In this document: piece by piece, positions 16,578 through 25,942 of the stretch
Position numbering within the stretch: the first letter of the stretch is position 1
Layout of the letters: each line of letters begins with the position of its first letter
Origin: Aeromicrobium endophyticum
GTDB lineage: Bacteria > Actinomycetota > Actinomycetes > Propionibacteriales > Nocardioidaceae
Length of the DNA: 64,000 nt
Direction of reading: 5' to 3'
Assembly: GCF_003586285.1 (NCBI RefSeq)
Contig: NZ_QUBR01000001.1
Coordinates: 1,240,001 to 1,304,000, forward strand
Translations under genes and position numbers: made by a program
The notes under the pieces: generated by a model
Database searches by the model: none
What the model was told of the DNA's origin: nothing
Seen by the model: only the letters and a program-made list of their open reading frames with translations

Positions 16578-17977
16578 CGGTCCACCGACCCTGGAGCTGC
16601 GACACCTTCGTGGCCATGACTGACTCGACCGCCTCCGGCTCGGTGCTGTTCGGCAAGAACAGCGACCGTCCGGCGGGGGAGACGCAGCCGCTACGCAGCG
16701 AACCGGCCCGCGATGCGGGAGGACCTCTTCAGCTGGCCTACGTCACGATCGACGACGCGCCTGCCTACGCCCATGTCGGATCGGCGCCGTTCTGGTGCTG
16801 GGGGTACGAGATCGGTGTCAACGAGCACCGCGTCGCGATCGGTAACGAGGCGGTCTTCACCCGACCATGGGCAGACGCCGTCGCCGCCGAGAAGAAGGAG
16901 ATGGGCCCCGTACCGGGGCTGCTCGGGATGGAGCTCGTGCGACTGGGCCTCGAGCGCGGCCGTTCTGCCCGCGCCGCCGTCGACGTGATGACCGATCTGC
17001 TGGCTCGCCACGGGCAGTGGGGAGCGGCCATGGTGGGGGCGTCCCATGCCGACGGCTCCTACGACAACTCGTTCATCGTCGCCGACCCCCACGAGGCCTG
17101 GATCGTGGAGACCGCCGGACGCGAGTGGGCGGCCCGCCGGCTGACGTCGGGGGTCGAGTCGATCAGCAACGAGCTCACGATCCGACAGGACGCCGACCTC
17201 GTGAGCGACGGGCTGCTCGACCTCGCGCTGCAATCGGCCGGCTGGGACGAGGGGTGGGGCGGTCTGGACGTCGCCGAGGCTCTCACCGACCCACAGACGC
17301 CGCTGCAGGTCTCCCACATCAGACGAAGGAGGTCGCACCAGCTCCTCACGGACGCAGCCGAGCGCGGTGGTGTCTCGGTCGACGACGCCAAGATGGTGCT
17401 GCGCGACCACCTGGAGGGTTCATTCCTCGGGGGACCGAGCCGGGACGCCTCCCGGCCGGACTTCCACACCTTGTGCATGCACGAGCACCCGTCGGGGTTC
17501 ACCTGGGGCAACACGGCGGCATCGATGATCGTCGAGCTGCACGACGATCCGGACCGGCCTGTGACGATCTGGTGGTCCCCCGTCACGCCGTGCACCGGTG
17601 TCTACCTTCCGGTGTACGTCGGTGCCGAGCTGCCGCCGAGCACGCTTCTCCCCGCCCGGTCGGGCTCGGCGGACCCTCGCGACCACACGCAACCCGTGCA
17701 CGATCCGGAGTCGCTGTGGTGGCAGTGGCAGCTGTTACTCGACGCAGCCAAGGATCCCGTCACCCGAGACTTCACCGGACGTGCCGCCATCCTGCGCGAG
17801 GCGTTCGACCGCCTCGAGGACGAGTGGACGCGGGTCACGGTCGATCCGGATGATCTCGCCGGATTCTCGGCGAGGTGCGTCGCCCAGGCCCGAACGGCAG
17901 CCCTCGCCGTGCTGCACGAGCTCGGCGCCGACCTCGACGCACCGCTCGACCCGCGGTGGGCCACGTCCCCCACCTGA
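16574..17977 (+). CDS. Secernin-like C69 family Ntn hydrolase
   Basis: A 467-residue member of the C69/secernin group. The N terminus reads WSCDTFVAM then FGKNSDRP, the family's Ntn-hydrolase start with Cys9 as the presumed nucleophile after processing. Also present are AIGNEAVFT, GSYDNSFIVADPHEAWIVET and the C-terminal FTWGNTAASMI. Members include dipeptidases and amide hydrolases; the substrate is unknown here. It overlaps the glycerate kinase by ATGA and precedes the permease by 47 bases, suggesting an imported amide or amino-acid conjugate as substrate. Unusually, this hydrolase is in a catabolic operon. Confidence 0.8.
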   Translation: MTVHRPWSCDTFVAMTDSTASGSVLFGKNSDRPAGETQPLRSEPARDAGGPLQLAYVTIDDAPAYAHVGSAPFWCWGYEIGVNEHRVAIGNEAVFTRPWADAVAAEKKEMGPVPGLLGMELVRLGLERGRSARAAVDVMTDLLARHGQWGAAMVGASHADGSYDNSFIVADPHEAWIVETAGREWAARRLTSGVESISNELTIRQDADLVSDGLLDLALQSAGWDEGWGGLDVAEALTDPQTPLQVSHIRRRRSHQLLTDAAERGGVSVDDAKMVLRDHLEGSFLGGPSRDASRPDFHTLCMHEHPSGFTWGNTAASMIVELHDDPDRPVTIWWSPVTPCTGVYLPVYVGAELPPSTLLPARSGSADPRDHTQPVHDPESLWWQWQLLLDAAKDPVTRDFTGRAAILREAFDRLEDEWTRVTVDPDDLAGFSARCVAQARTAALAVLHELGADLDAPLDPRWATSPT

Positions 17978-18024
17978 TGTCGCGCCGACCGGCACGGCAC
18001 CACCGTTCACCCAAGGAGAAACCC

Positions 18025-19416
18025 ATGTCCAGACGTTCCGCCTTCCGAGGTCCCGAGGCCTCGCTCGACGAACAGATCGAGAGCTACTCCGTCGAGCGAG
18101 TTCCCGACGACAAGCGGTGGCCGATCCCGGCCATCAGCCTGGTGCTGCTGGGCAATGCCACGGCCATGTTCTTCTTCTCCTTCGGCGCTCAGCAGACCTT
18201 CCTGGTCGGCTGGCCGAAGATGCTGATCCCCATCGGGTACTTCTTCATCGGAGCCATCGTCATCGGCGCGCTCACCATGAGGATGACCAGCCGCGAGGGG
18301 CTCTCGCAGGGTCTGATCTCCCGCGGTCTCGGGTTCGGCAGTCGTGGTGCGGCCATCGCGTCGTTCATCTACGCGCTCAACTTCATCTACTACTTCCTCT
18401 TCGAGGGCACGATCGTGTCCCACGCTCTGGCCTACTACTTCGACATACCGATCGACTCGATCGCCGGAATCGGCATCTTCGCCCTCATCGGCCTGGTGAC
18501 GATCGCGTTCGTGTGGCGAGGCATGTACGCGATGTCGGCTCTGCAGACATGGGGCTTCCCGCTCTTCGTCGGGCTGATGGTCTGGGCCCTGATCTCGCTC
18601 GGCTCCAAGCATGACGTCGCCGGACCAGGAGCATGGGAGGCGACCGGGCTGTCGGGCGGCGCGGCACTCATGACCGCGATGAGCTTCGCGAACGGACAGA
18701 TGATCTTCCAGGGCCTGATGGCCACCGACTACGGGCGTTTCGCCAGCCGCCACATCCGCTACCGGGGCACGGGGACGATCATGTTCCTCGAGCTCGTACC
18801 GATGTTCACGATCATCTTCCTCGGCGCCATGCTCGGTTCGACGCTGATCGGTGAGTTCGGCGCCGAGAAGGCCCAGGACCCCGGGTTCGTGTTCGTGCAC
18901 CTGATGGGGCTGGCCGGAGTGGCCTTCGTGGTCATCACGCAGATCCGCATCAACGTCATGAACCTCTACGGCGGGTCGATCACCTTGGCCAGCGGGGTCG
19001 ATGCCGTGTCCGGCTACCGGCCGGGACGGCCGTGGTGGATGTTCGCGATCTGGCTGTTCGGGGTCATCTTCTACGCGACGAACGTGATCAATCACCTCGG
19101 CACGTTCTTGGCCATCACGGGCGTGCTCACCAACACGTGGGTGCTGATCCTGCTGGCCGACTACTTCGTCTGCCGTCGCTGGCTGGGCCTCGGCAGATCC
19201 GAGGACATCGAGTTCCGCGAGGGCGAGGTCCGTGAGTGGAACCCGTGCGGGCTGACCTCGCTCGCCGTCGCGGTCGGCATCGGAGCGCTCGGGATCTTCG
19301 AGGTCTACCCGACGTACTACGCATCGTTCATCGCGATGTTCGTCGGACCGATCATCCACGTAGCCCTCACGACAGCGACCAAGGGTCGCTACTACACGCC
19401 GGCCGTGACCCGGTAG
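18025..19416 (+). CDS. NCS1 family permease (purine-cytosine permease-like)
   Basis: A 463-residue transporter with about 12 membrane segments, resembling the NCS1 (CodB/allantoin/hydantoin permease) family. The cytoplasmic N terminus (YSVERVPDDKRWPIPAISLVL) is typical of cytosine-permease-like members, as is the substrate-region run NATAMFFFSFGAQQTF. The start ATG has AAGGAGA six bases upstream. It is the last gene of the GntR-controlled operon and the likely importer of the compound handled by the secernin-like hydrolase. Transcription ends at 19449-19482. Substrate cannot be read from sequence alone. Confidence 0.85.
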   Translation: MSRRSAFRGPEASLDEQIESYSVERVPDDKRWPIPAISLVLLGNATAMFFFSFGAQQTFLVGWPKMLIPIGYFFIGAIVIGALTMRMTSREGLSQGLISRGLGFGSRGAAIASFIYALNFIYYFLFEGTIVSHALAYYFDIPIDSIAGIGIFALIGLVTIAFVWRGMYAMSALQTWGFPLFVGLMVWALISLGSKHDVAGPGAWEATGLSGGAALMTAMSFANGQMIFQGLMATDYGRFASRHIRYRGTGTIMFLELVPMFTIIFLGAMLGSTLIGEFGAEKAQDPGFVFVHLMGLAGVAFVVITQIRINVMNLYGGSITLASGVDAVSGYRPGRPWWMFAIWLFGVIFYATNVINHLGTFLAITGVLTNTWVLILLADYFVCRRWLGLGRSEDIEFREGEVREWNPCGLTSLAVAVGIGALGIFEVYPTYYASFIAMFVGPIIHVALTTATKGRYYTPAVTR

Positions 19417-19448
19417 CTGTCACGCACGCGGCCCGGCGGACGACGTGA

Positions 19449-19482
19449 CGAAGGCCCGGACCCCCAGGGGTCCGGGCCTTCG
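19449..19482. terminator. Bidirectional terminator between permease and ino1
   Basis: A perfect 16-bp stem (CGAAGGCCCGGACCCC and its complement) with a two-base spacer, between two convergent genes. Strong G+C hairpin, short T-rich ends. Confidence 0.88.
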
Positions 19483-19496
19483 TGTGTCATCGGGAT

Positions 19497-20588
19497 CTAG
19501 CGCTCGACCTCGCCCGCGATGTACTTCTCGAGCATGTCGCGCCCGAGGTCGTCCGGACGCTGCTCCGGGGGCGACTTCATCAGGTAGGACGACGCCGACA
19601 GCAGGGCGCCGCCGATGCCGCGGTCCTTGGCGATCTTGGCCGCGCGGATCGCGTCGATGATGATGCCGGCCGAGTTGGGCGAGTCCCAGACCTCGAGCTT
19701 GTACTCCAGGTTGAGGGGGACGTCGCCGAACGCGCGACCCTCGAGGCGGACGTACGCCCACTTGCGGTCGTCGAGCCAGGCCACGTAGTCCGAGGGGCCG
19801 ATGTGGACGTTGCGGCTGTCCTTCAGGCCGGCGAGCGGGCCCGTCAGGTTGGAGGTGACGGCCTGCGTCTTGGAGACCTTCTTGGACTCCAGGCGCTCAC
19901 GCTCGAGCATGTTCTTGAAGTCCATGTTGCCGCCGACGTTGAGCTGGTAGGTGCGGTCGAGCACGACGCCGCGGTCCTCGAACAGCTTGGCCATGACGCG
20001 GTGCGTGATGGTCGCGCCGACCTGGCTCTTGATGTCGTCGCCGATGATCGCGACGCCGGCGTCCTCGAACTTGCGGGCCCACTCGGGGTCCGAGGCGATG
20101 AAGACCGGCAGGGCGTTGACGAAGGCGACCTTCGCGTCGATCGCGCACTGCGCGTAGAACTTGTCGGCCTGCTCCGAGCCGACGGGCAGGTAGGAGACGA
20201 GCACGTCGGCCTGCGTGTCCTTGAGCACCTGGACGACGTCGACGGTCTGGGCGTCGGACTCCTCGATGGTCTCGCGGTAGTACTTGCCGAGCCCGTCGAG
20301 CGTGTTGCCCTTCTGGACGATGACGCCGGTCGGCGGAACGTCGACGATCTTGATCGTGTTGTTCTCGCTGGCCTGGGTGGCCTCGGACAGGTCGAAGCCG
20401 ACCTTCTTGGCGTCGACGTCGAACGCGGCGACGAACTCGATGTCGTTGACGTGGTACTCGCCGAACTTGACGTGCATGAGCCCGGGGACGTTGCCGTCGG
20501 GGTCGGCGTCCTTGTAGTACTCGACGCCCTGGATGAGCGACGTGGCGCAGTTGCCCACTCCCACGATTGCTACGCGAATCGAACCCAT
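19497..20588 (-). CDS. ino1: Inositol-3-phosphate synthase
   Basis: Converts glucose 6-phosphate to L-myo-inositol 1-phosphate with NAD, the first step to phosphatidylinositol and mycothiol. The 363-residue protein has the NAD-binding [12 protein letters not shown] (10-21), the family motifs [14 protein letters not shown] and [15 protein letters not shown], and the short actinobacterial form. The start ATG follows AAAGGAG. An earlier in-frame ATG at 20615 would add nine residues but lacks an SD. It follows padR by 23 bases, an arrangement also found in M. tuberculosis (Rv0046c-Rv0047c). Confidence 0.96.
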   Translation of the reverse strand: MGSIRVAIVGVGNCATSLIQGVEYYKDADPDGNVPGLMHVKFGEYHVNDIEFVAAFDVDAKKVGFDLSEATQASENNTIKIVDVPPTGVIVQKGNTLDGLGKYYRETIEESDAQTVDVVQVLKDTQADVLVSYLPVGSEQADKFYAQCAIDAKVAFVNALPVFIASDPEWARKFEDAGVAIIGDDIKSQVGATITHRVMAKLFEDRGVVLDRTYQLNVGGNMDFKNMLERERLESKKVSKTQAVTSNLTGPLAGLKDSRNVHIGPSDYVAWLDDRKWAYVRLEGRAFGDVPLNLEYKLEVWDSPNSAGIIIDAIRAAKIAKDRGIGGALLSASSYLMKSPPEQRPDDLGRDMLEKYIAGEVER

Positions 20589-20611
20589 GGGTTCTCCTTT
20601 GTTGATGGTTG

Positions 20612-21211
20612 TCACTTCTCGGTGGTGTTGGTCGGTGTGATCTGGTCGGGATGGTCGGGGTAGCCGCCGGACCGTTCACGGTCGATGAGCTCGGTCAGCC
20701 ACTTCACCTCGCGCTCGACGGACTCGAGGCCGTGCCGCTGCAGCTCCAAGGTGTAGGAGTCGACGCGGTCGCGCTTGCGCTGCCCCGCCTTGCGGACGCT
20801 GTCGAGCCGCTCCTCGAGCCGGCTGCGTCGCCCCTCGAGGATGCGCACCCGTGAGGCCGCGTCGGTGCGCGAGAAGAAGGCGAAGCGGACGCCGAAGGCC
20901 TCGTCGTCCCACGTCGATGGACCGGAGTCCTCGAGGGCCTGGGCGAAGTGCTCCTTGCCCTCCGCGGTGAGCTTGTAGACGATGCGGGGGCGCTTGCCCT
21001 TGCCGCGTCCGTCGGGGTCGACGGTCTCGTCGGCGACGATGTAGCCGGCGCGGCCCAGTGCCTTCAGGGCCGGGTAGAGCGTCCCGTACGACAGGATGCG
21101 GCCCCAGCCGAGCAGGGCGTTGACCTGCTTGCGCAGCTCGTAGCCGTGCATCGGGGCGTCGTGGAGCAGCCCGAGGACCGCCACCTCCAGCGCCGCGCCG
21201 CGTCGTGTCAT
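20612..21211 (-). CDS. PadR family transcriptional regulator
   Basis: A 199-residue PadR regulator: N-terminal winged helix ([23 protein letters not shown], then [22 protein letters not shown]) and a helical Vir-C-like dimerisation region from about residue 95. It lies immediately upstream of ino1 on the same strand, matching mycobacteria, and probably controls the pair. Start ATG 21211 has AGGGACGGG upstream. A palindrome in its promoter (21244-21256) could be an autoregulatory operator. Confidence 0.9.
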   Translation of the reverse strand: MTRRGAALEVAVLGLLHDAPMHGYELRKQVNALLGWGRILSYGTLYPALKALGRAGYIVADETVDPDGRGKGKRPRIVYKLTAEGKEHFAQALEDSGPSTWDDEAFGVRFAFFSRTDAASRVRILEGRRSRLEERLDSVRKAGQRKRDRVDSYTLELQRHGLESVEREVKWLTELIDRERSGGYPDHPDQITPTNTTEK

Positions 21212-21243
21212 CGCCCGTCCCTGACATAGTCGTTCGTTTGTTA

Positions 21244-21256
21244 TATCGAGACGATA
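21244..21256. promoter_or_regulatory. Candidate PadR operator in padR promoter
   Basis: Inverted repeat TATCG-AGA-CGATA in an A+T-rich stretch 33 bases upstream of padR. It overlaps a plausible minus-strand -10 region (TATAAC). PadR proteins commonly bind short palindromes at their own promoter. Confidence 0.45.
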
Positions 21257-21403
21257 CATCGACACGGCACGTCCGCCTAGCCGCCACCCCCGGTGACCCA
21301 CGCCACGGCATCGGGACGCGATTGGTCATCTCTCAGGTACGTTCGGCACACTTGCTCGATGGCGGACCCGGACCACGGGTCCCGTACGGAGGTAGACAGA
21401 GCC

Positions 21404-23665
21404 TTGGCAACGCAGCGAAAGCGACCGTCGACGTCGAGCAGCACCGCGCGCAGCAAGCGCGGAGCGGCTGCCGGCACATCGTCCAAGACGGCGCGCAAGG
21501 GCGGACCCCTCGGAGCCGTGGGCCGCACGATCGGCGGTCGCGGACCCTGGTACGTCAAGACGCTGCGGTGGTTCGCCTTCCTCGCGGTCGCCGGCCTGCT
21601 GGCCTGCGCCCTGACGTTCTTCATCCTCTACCGCGCCATCTCGATCCCCGACGCCAACGCCGCGTTCCAGACGCAGACGACCCAGGTGTTCTACTCCGAC
21701 GGCAAGCACAAGATCGGCGAGTTCGCGCAGCAGGATCGCGAGAGCGTGTCGATCGACGAGATCCCCGCCTCGATGCAGGCCGCGGCGATCGCGGCCGAGG
21801 ACCGGTCGTTCTACACCAACCGCGGCATCGACCTCAAGGGCATCATCCGGGCCGCGCGCGACAACACGACCAGCGGATCGGTGCAGGCCGGTGGCTCGAC
21901 CATCACGCAGCAGTACGTCAAGATCCTCTACCTGACGCAGGAGCGGTCGTACACGCGCAAGGTCAAGGAAGCCATCCTCTCGATCAAGATCCACAACCAG
22001 CTCAGCAAGAAGCAGATCCTCGAGGGGTACCTCAACACGATCTACTTCGGCAACCGTGCGTACGGCGTCCAGGTCGCCTCGCAGACCTACTTCGGCAAGC
22101 CGGCCTCCGAGCTGAACTACGCGCAGTCGGCGCTGCTCGCCACGATCGTCAACAGCCCCAGCTACTACGACCCGTACGCCGAGGGGGCGCAGGCGCGCAT
22201 CCAGCCGCGCTTCAACTACGTGCTCGACGGCATGGTCAAGTCCAAGGCGATCACCGCCGAGGAGGCCGCGGCCTTCCGCGACCGCATCCCCGAGGTCAAG
22301 CCGCTCAAGAGCGTCGATCGCTTCGGCGGCACCAAGGGGTTCCTCCTCGACGCGGTCAAGACGCAGATGCTGAACAAGCTCAAGTTCGACCAGAGCCAGA
22401 TCGACGGCGGCGGTCTGCGCATCGTCACGACCTTCGACTACAACGACCAGAAGGACGCCGTCGAGGCGATCAAGGCCAACCGCCCGTCCGGTGCGCCGGA
22501 GCTGCACCCGGCGCTCGTGTCGGTGCAGCCGGGCACCGGAGCCGTCCGCGCGATGTACGGCGGCCCCGACTTCTTGAAGAGCCCGCTCAACTGGGCCATG
22601 CTCGGCACGCAGCCCGGCTCGACGTTCAAGGTCTTCGCCGTCATCGCCGCGCTCGAGGACGGCTACAGCCTCAAGACGACCCTCAACGGCAACTCGCCGC
22701 TGCGCGACACCAAGGGCAACATCCTCACCGAGAACCAGGGTGACAGCGGCGGAGCCTCGTACGGCAACATCCCGTTGTCGCTGGCGACCGCCAAGTCGGT
22801 CAACGCCGCCTTCGTCGACCTGACGATCCAGATGGCGGGCGGCATGAACAGCGACTGGGCCCAGGGTGCCGACAAGGTGCTCAAGGCCGCTAACGACGCG
22901 GGCATCCCCAAGTCGGTCACCGACACGTGGGAGAAGACCGCCAACATCTCGCTGGGCGCCAACCAGGTCGCACCGGTCGACCTCGCCAACGCCTACGCGA
23001 CGCTGGCGGCCGGCGGCAAGCGCGCCGACTGGTACATGGTGCAAAAGGTCACCGACTTCCAGGGCAGCGTGCTTCACGAGCACGAGGTCAAGACCAAGCG
23101 GACGATCCCCGAGGACGTCGTGGCCGACACCATCGCGGCGATGCGAGGCGTCGTGACGTCGGGCAGCGGCACGCAGGCGGCATCGGTGTGCACGACGGCC
23201 GGCAAGACCGGCACGGCGACCGCCGCCACCGACGGAAACGACAAGGACCAGCACGTCTCGTCGTCGTGGTTCGCGGGCATCACGCCCAAGCTGGCGACCG
23301 CCGTGATGTACAACCGGGGCAAGGGCAACGAGAACCTCGAGGGCTACATGCTGCCGACCTTCTTCGGTGGCCAGACCCCGGCCCGCACGTTCCGCACCTA
23401 CATGAACGCGGCGCTGCAGGGCACCGAGTGCGGCACGTTCCCGCCGCCGGCCAACATCAGGGCCGACAAGGGCACGACGTACGTCGCGCCCAAGCCCAAG
23501 CCGACCAAGAAGCCCAAGCCGGAGAAGACGCGAAAGACGCAGGAGCCCCAGCCGACGACCCCGGCACCGACGACCCCGCCGCCGGTGGAGCCGCCGCCGG
23601 TGGTGCCGCCGGCGACGCCGACCACACCGACTCCTCCGACCCAGTCGCCCCCGACGGTGTCCTAG
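21404..23665 (+). CDS. ponA: Class A penicillin-binding protein (transglycosylase/transpeptidase)
   Basis: A bifunctional peptidoglycan synthase of 753 residues: cytoplasmic basic N terminus, one membrane segment (about 51-75), GT51 transglycosylase (catalytic E132 in AAEDRSFY; GGSTITQQ) and transpeptidase with STFK (S406), SVN (465-467) and KTGT (601-604). The C terminus is a Lys/Pro/Thr-rich tail. The chosen start is TTG 21404 because GGAGGT lies ten bases upstream; in-frame ATG 21359 has no SD. Its position after padR-ino1 matches M. tuberculosis ponA1. It overlaps the convergent alanine-racemase-like gene by four bases. Confidence 0.95.
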   Translation: MATQRKRPSTSSSTARSKRGAAAGTSSKTARKGGPLGAVGRTIGGRGPWYVKTLRWFAFLAVAGLLACALTFFILYRAISIPDANAAFQTQTTQVFYSDGKHKIGEFAQQDRESVSIDEIPASMQAAAIAAEDRSFYTNRGIDLKGIIRAARDNTTSGSVQAGGSTITQQYVKILYLTQERSYTRKVKEAILSIKIHNQLSKKQILEGYLNTIYFGNRAYGVQVASQTYFGKPASELNYAQSALLATIVNSPSYYDPYAEGAQARIQPRFNYVLDGMVKSKAITAEEAAAFRDRIPEVKPLKSVDRFGGTKGFLLDAVKTQMLNKLKFDQSQIDGGGLRIVTTFDYNDQKDAVEAIKANRPSGAPELHPALVSVQPGTGAVRAMYGGPDFLKSPLNWAMLGTQPGSTFKVFAVIAALEDGYSLKTTLNGNSPLRDTKGNILTENQGDSGGASYGNIPLSLATAKSVNAAFVDLTIQMAGGMNSDWAQGADKVLKAANDAGIPKSVTDTWEKTANISLGANQVAPVDLANAYATLAAGGKRADWYMVQKVTDFQGSVLHEHEVKTKRTIPEDVVADTIAAMRGVVTSGSGTQAASVCTTAGKTGTATAATDGNDKDQHVSSSWFAGITPKLATAVMYNRGKGNENLEGYMLPTFFGGQTPARTFRTYMNAALQGTECGTFPPPANIRADKGTTYVAPKPKPTKKPKPEKTRKTQEPQPTTPAPTTPPPVEPPPVVPPATPTTPTPPTQSPPTVS

Positions 23666-24702
23666 CGCAGGTTGATGGCGTCGAACGTCGCGGTGGTGAA
23701 GCGCACCGCGACGTCGACGCTGTCGCCGACCTCGGGAGCGGTGACGCTCGACGGCACGAAGATCATGCTCGCCTGCATGTGCGGGGGCTCGGCGAACCAG
23801 CGCTGCTTGCCGGCGATCGTGAACGGCGAGAGCGAGAGCCCGGCCGCCTCGAGCCCGCCCTTGGCCAGCGTCTTGCCGCGTCCGACCACGCCGGACGACG
23901 CCTTGGGCGCCTCCAGGCCGATGCCGTGGCTCGTGCCGCCGGAGATGATCAGCAGCGTCCCGTCGCGCGGCATCGCCCGCTGGCGGTAGCCGATGTGCTC
24001 GCCGCGGGCCACGAGGTGCGAGTCGAGCACCGTCGCCCGCACCGAGAGCGCCCCCAGGTCGCCCAGCCACAGCGACGTGCCGACGCGGGGACGGACGCGC
24101 AGCTGCGGGCGGCTGGCCGCCAGGGCGGCGGTCTCGCCCGGCGTCAGGTGGGAGACGTAGAGCGTGGTCGTGTCGACCTGGGACGTCTCGAGCACGGCGG
24201 CCCAGCCCTGTGCCTCGGCGGCGTTGCCGCCGGCCATCGAGCGCAGCGGCAGGTGGATCGCGAAGCCCTCGACGCGCAGGCTGCCCAGCGCCGCGACGGC
24301 GGCCGCGAGCTCGTGGCGGTCGAGGCCGTGACGCGCCATCGACGTCTCGCCCTCGAGCAGGATGCGTGCGTCGGGAGCCGACGCGGCCAGGTCGGCGATG
24401 TCGCTGACGCGGCCGAGCGTGTGGATGACCCGGTCGTCGAGCACGACGTCGGTGAAGAACGGCCGCCACGGCGTCATCACCATGACGTCGCCGGCGAACG
24501 ACGCCAGCGCGCCGGGCACCTCGGCGTACGTGCCCACGGCGATCGTGTCGAGGCCGAGCGCGGCGGCCTCCATCGCCAAGAGGCTGCGCCCCAGGCCGTA
24601 GCCGTTGCCCTTGATGACCGGCACCATGCCGGGGTGGGCCTCCGAGACGGTGGCCAGGTGGCGGCGCCAGCGGGCCGCGTCGACGTCGAGATCGAATGCC
24701 AT
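23662..24702 (-). CDS. Alanine racemase-like PLP-barrel protein
   Basis: A 346-residue protein with the N-terminal alanine-racemase barrel: MVPVIKGNGYGLG contains the PLP lysine (K31). The C-terminal part (FAEPPHMQASMIFVP) resembles the racemase beta domain but the usual catalytic tyrosine motif is not evident. The gene lies two bases after the FemAB gene and is almost certainly co-transcribed. It may supply or modify an amino acid for peptide cross-bridges; this is inferred from context. It should not be assumed to be the housekeeping alr. Confidence 0.75.
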   Translation of the reverse strand: MAFDLDVDAARWRRHLATVSEAHPGMVPVIKGNGYGLGRSLLAMEAAALGLDTIAVGTYAEVPGALASFAGDVMVMTPWRPFFTDVVLDDRVIHTLGRVSDIADLAASAPDARILLEGETSMARHGLDRHELAAAVAALGSLRVEGFAIHLPLRSMAGGNAAEAQGWAAVLETSQVDTTTLYVSHLTPGETAALAASRPQLRVRPRVGTSLWLGDLGALSVRATVLDSHLVARGEHIGYRQRAMPRDGTLLIISGGTSHGIGLEAPKASSGVVGRGKTLAKGGLEAAGLSLSPFTIAGKQRWFAEPPHMQASMIFVPSSVTAPEVGDSVDVAVRFTTATFDAINLR

Positions 24703-24704
24703 GG

Positions 24705-25853
24705 TCAGCGCCTCCGCATGTAGGCCGTGAAGCCGGCGTGGAGGGCGCGGTTGAGGGGGAGGTCCCACTCGCCGAGGTACTCGACGGCCTCGCCGCCCGT
24801 GCCCACCTTGAACTGGATGAGACCGACGTGGGAGTCGTCGGTGTCGAGGGTCTCGGTGATGCCGCGCATGTCGTACGTCGTGGCGCCGGCGGCCATCGCG
24901 TCGCGGATCATCTGCCACTGGATCGCGTTGGACCCGCGGACGTCGCGCTTCTCGGTGGTCGAGGCGCCGTAGGAGTACCAGGCGTGCCCACCGACGCGCA
25001 CCATCGTGGTGGCGGCGACCAGGTCGCCCTCGTGGCGGGCCAGGTAGAGCACGAGGCGGTCGGCCTCCTCGGACGTCATCGCGTCCCACATGCGCTCGAA
25101 GTACGACAGCGGGCGCGGGGTGAAGTGGTCGCGCTCGGCGGTCTCGGCGTAGACCTCGTGGAAGGCCGCGAGGTCGTCGCGTCCTCCGCGGGTGACCTCG
25201 ACACCGGCCTTGGCCGCCTTCTTGATGTTGCGGCGCCACAGCTGGTTCATGCCGGCGAGCACGGCGTCCTCGTCGCGTCCCTCGAGCGGCAGCTGGAAGT
25301 TGAACTTGGGCTGACCGGCCGAGAAGCCGCCCTCGGTGGGGATCTCCTTCCAGCCCAGAGCCGCCAGCGCCGATGCGACGCCGATCGCCTCGTCGTCGAG
25401 GACGTCGGCGGGCACGTCGGACAACGTGGCGAGCACGGGGTCGGCGATCGCCTGCTTGATCGTGCCCGCGTGCCACCGACGGGTGACGACCGGCGGCCCC
25501 ATGCGGATGCCGAAGGCGCCCTGGCCCTTGAGGTGCGCGGCCATCGGCGTCAGCCAGCGCGCGAGGTCGAGGTCGGTCCAGTCGACGTCGGGACCCTCGG
25601 GCAGGTACGCGAGGTAGCGCTTGACCCGCGGCAGCTGGCGGTAGAGCACCAGCGCCGCGCCGACGAGCTGTTCGCCGGCGGGACGAGCGGCATCGAACCA
25701 GCCGATCGACTCGCCGCGCCACTCGTTCTTGACCGCGGCCCACGCGGGCGTCTGCAGGAAGCTGACCGACGACCGGCTGCGCACGAAGGCGAGGTGCTCG
25801 TCGGCGCTGATGGGCCGGACGTCGAGGGGGCCGTGCGGGGAGGCTGTCGTCAC
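24705..25853 (-). CDS. FemAB family peptidoglycan bridge aminoacyltransferase
   Basis: A 382-residue Fem/GNAT-like protein. FemABX enzymes transfer amino acids from aminoacyl-tRNA to the peptidoglycan stem. Visible family features are SFLQTPAWAAVK near residue 32, the paired GNAT-like domains, LWRRNIKKAAKAGVEV and the C-terminal VGLIQFKVGTGGEAVEYLGEWDL. GTG 25853 follows TAGCGT (25860-25865) by exactly six bases, suggesting a leaderless transcript. It heads a two-gene unit with the racemase-like gene and faces ponA. Confidence 0.87.
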   Translation of the reverse strand: MTTASPHGPLDVRPISADEHLAFVRSRSSVSFLQTPAWAAVKNEWRGESIGWFDAARPAGEQLVGAALVLYRQLPRVKRYLAYLPEGPDVDWTDLDLARWLTPMAAHLKGQGAFGIRMGPPVVTRRWHAGTIKQAIADPVLATLSDVPADVLDDEAIGVASALAALGWKEIPTEGGFSAGQPKFNFQLPLEGRDEDAVLAGMNQLWRRNIKKAAKAGVEVTRGGRDDLAAFHEVYAETAERDHFTPRPLSYFERMWDAMTSEEADRLVLYLARHEGDLVAATTMVRVGGHAWYSYGASTTEKRDVRGSNAIQWQMIRDAMAAGATTYDMRGITETLDTDDSHVGLIQFKVGTGGEAVEYLGEWDLPLNRALHAGFTAYMRRR

Positions 25854-25898
25854 CGCACCACGCTACCAACCGCGGCCGACCGAGCCGGGGCGCCGATG

Positions 25899-25919
25899 AG
25901 TTAGGCTTGCCTTACTCTG
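25899..25919. promoter_or_regulatory. DtxR/IdeR-type iron box
   Basis: The sequence around TTAGGCTTGCCTTAC has the TTAGG...GCCT..AC shape of actinobacterial iron boxes (DtxR/IdeR, consensus TTAGGTTAGGCTAACCTAA). It ends about 24 bases before the GTG of the siderophore-interacting protein gene. Iron-replete repression is expected. Confidence 0.75.
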
Positions 25920-25942
25920 CACCCCATCAGGAAGACCTGGCT

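Noticed and set aside
21326..24469. Very long open frame on the minus strand opposite ponA
   Set aside because: High GC removes stop codons from antisense frames. The translation is arginine/alanine-rich without motifs, while the plus strand encodes a complete PBP.
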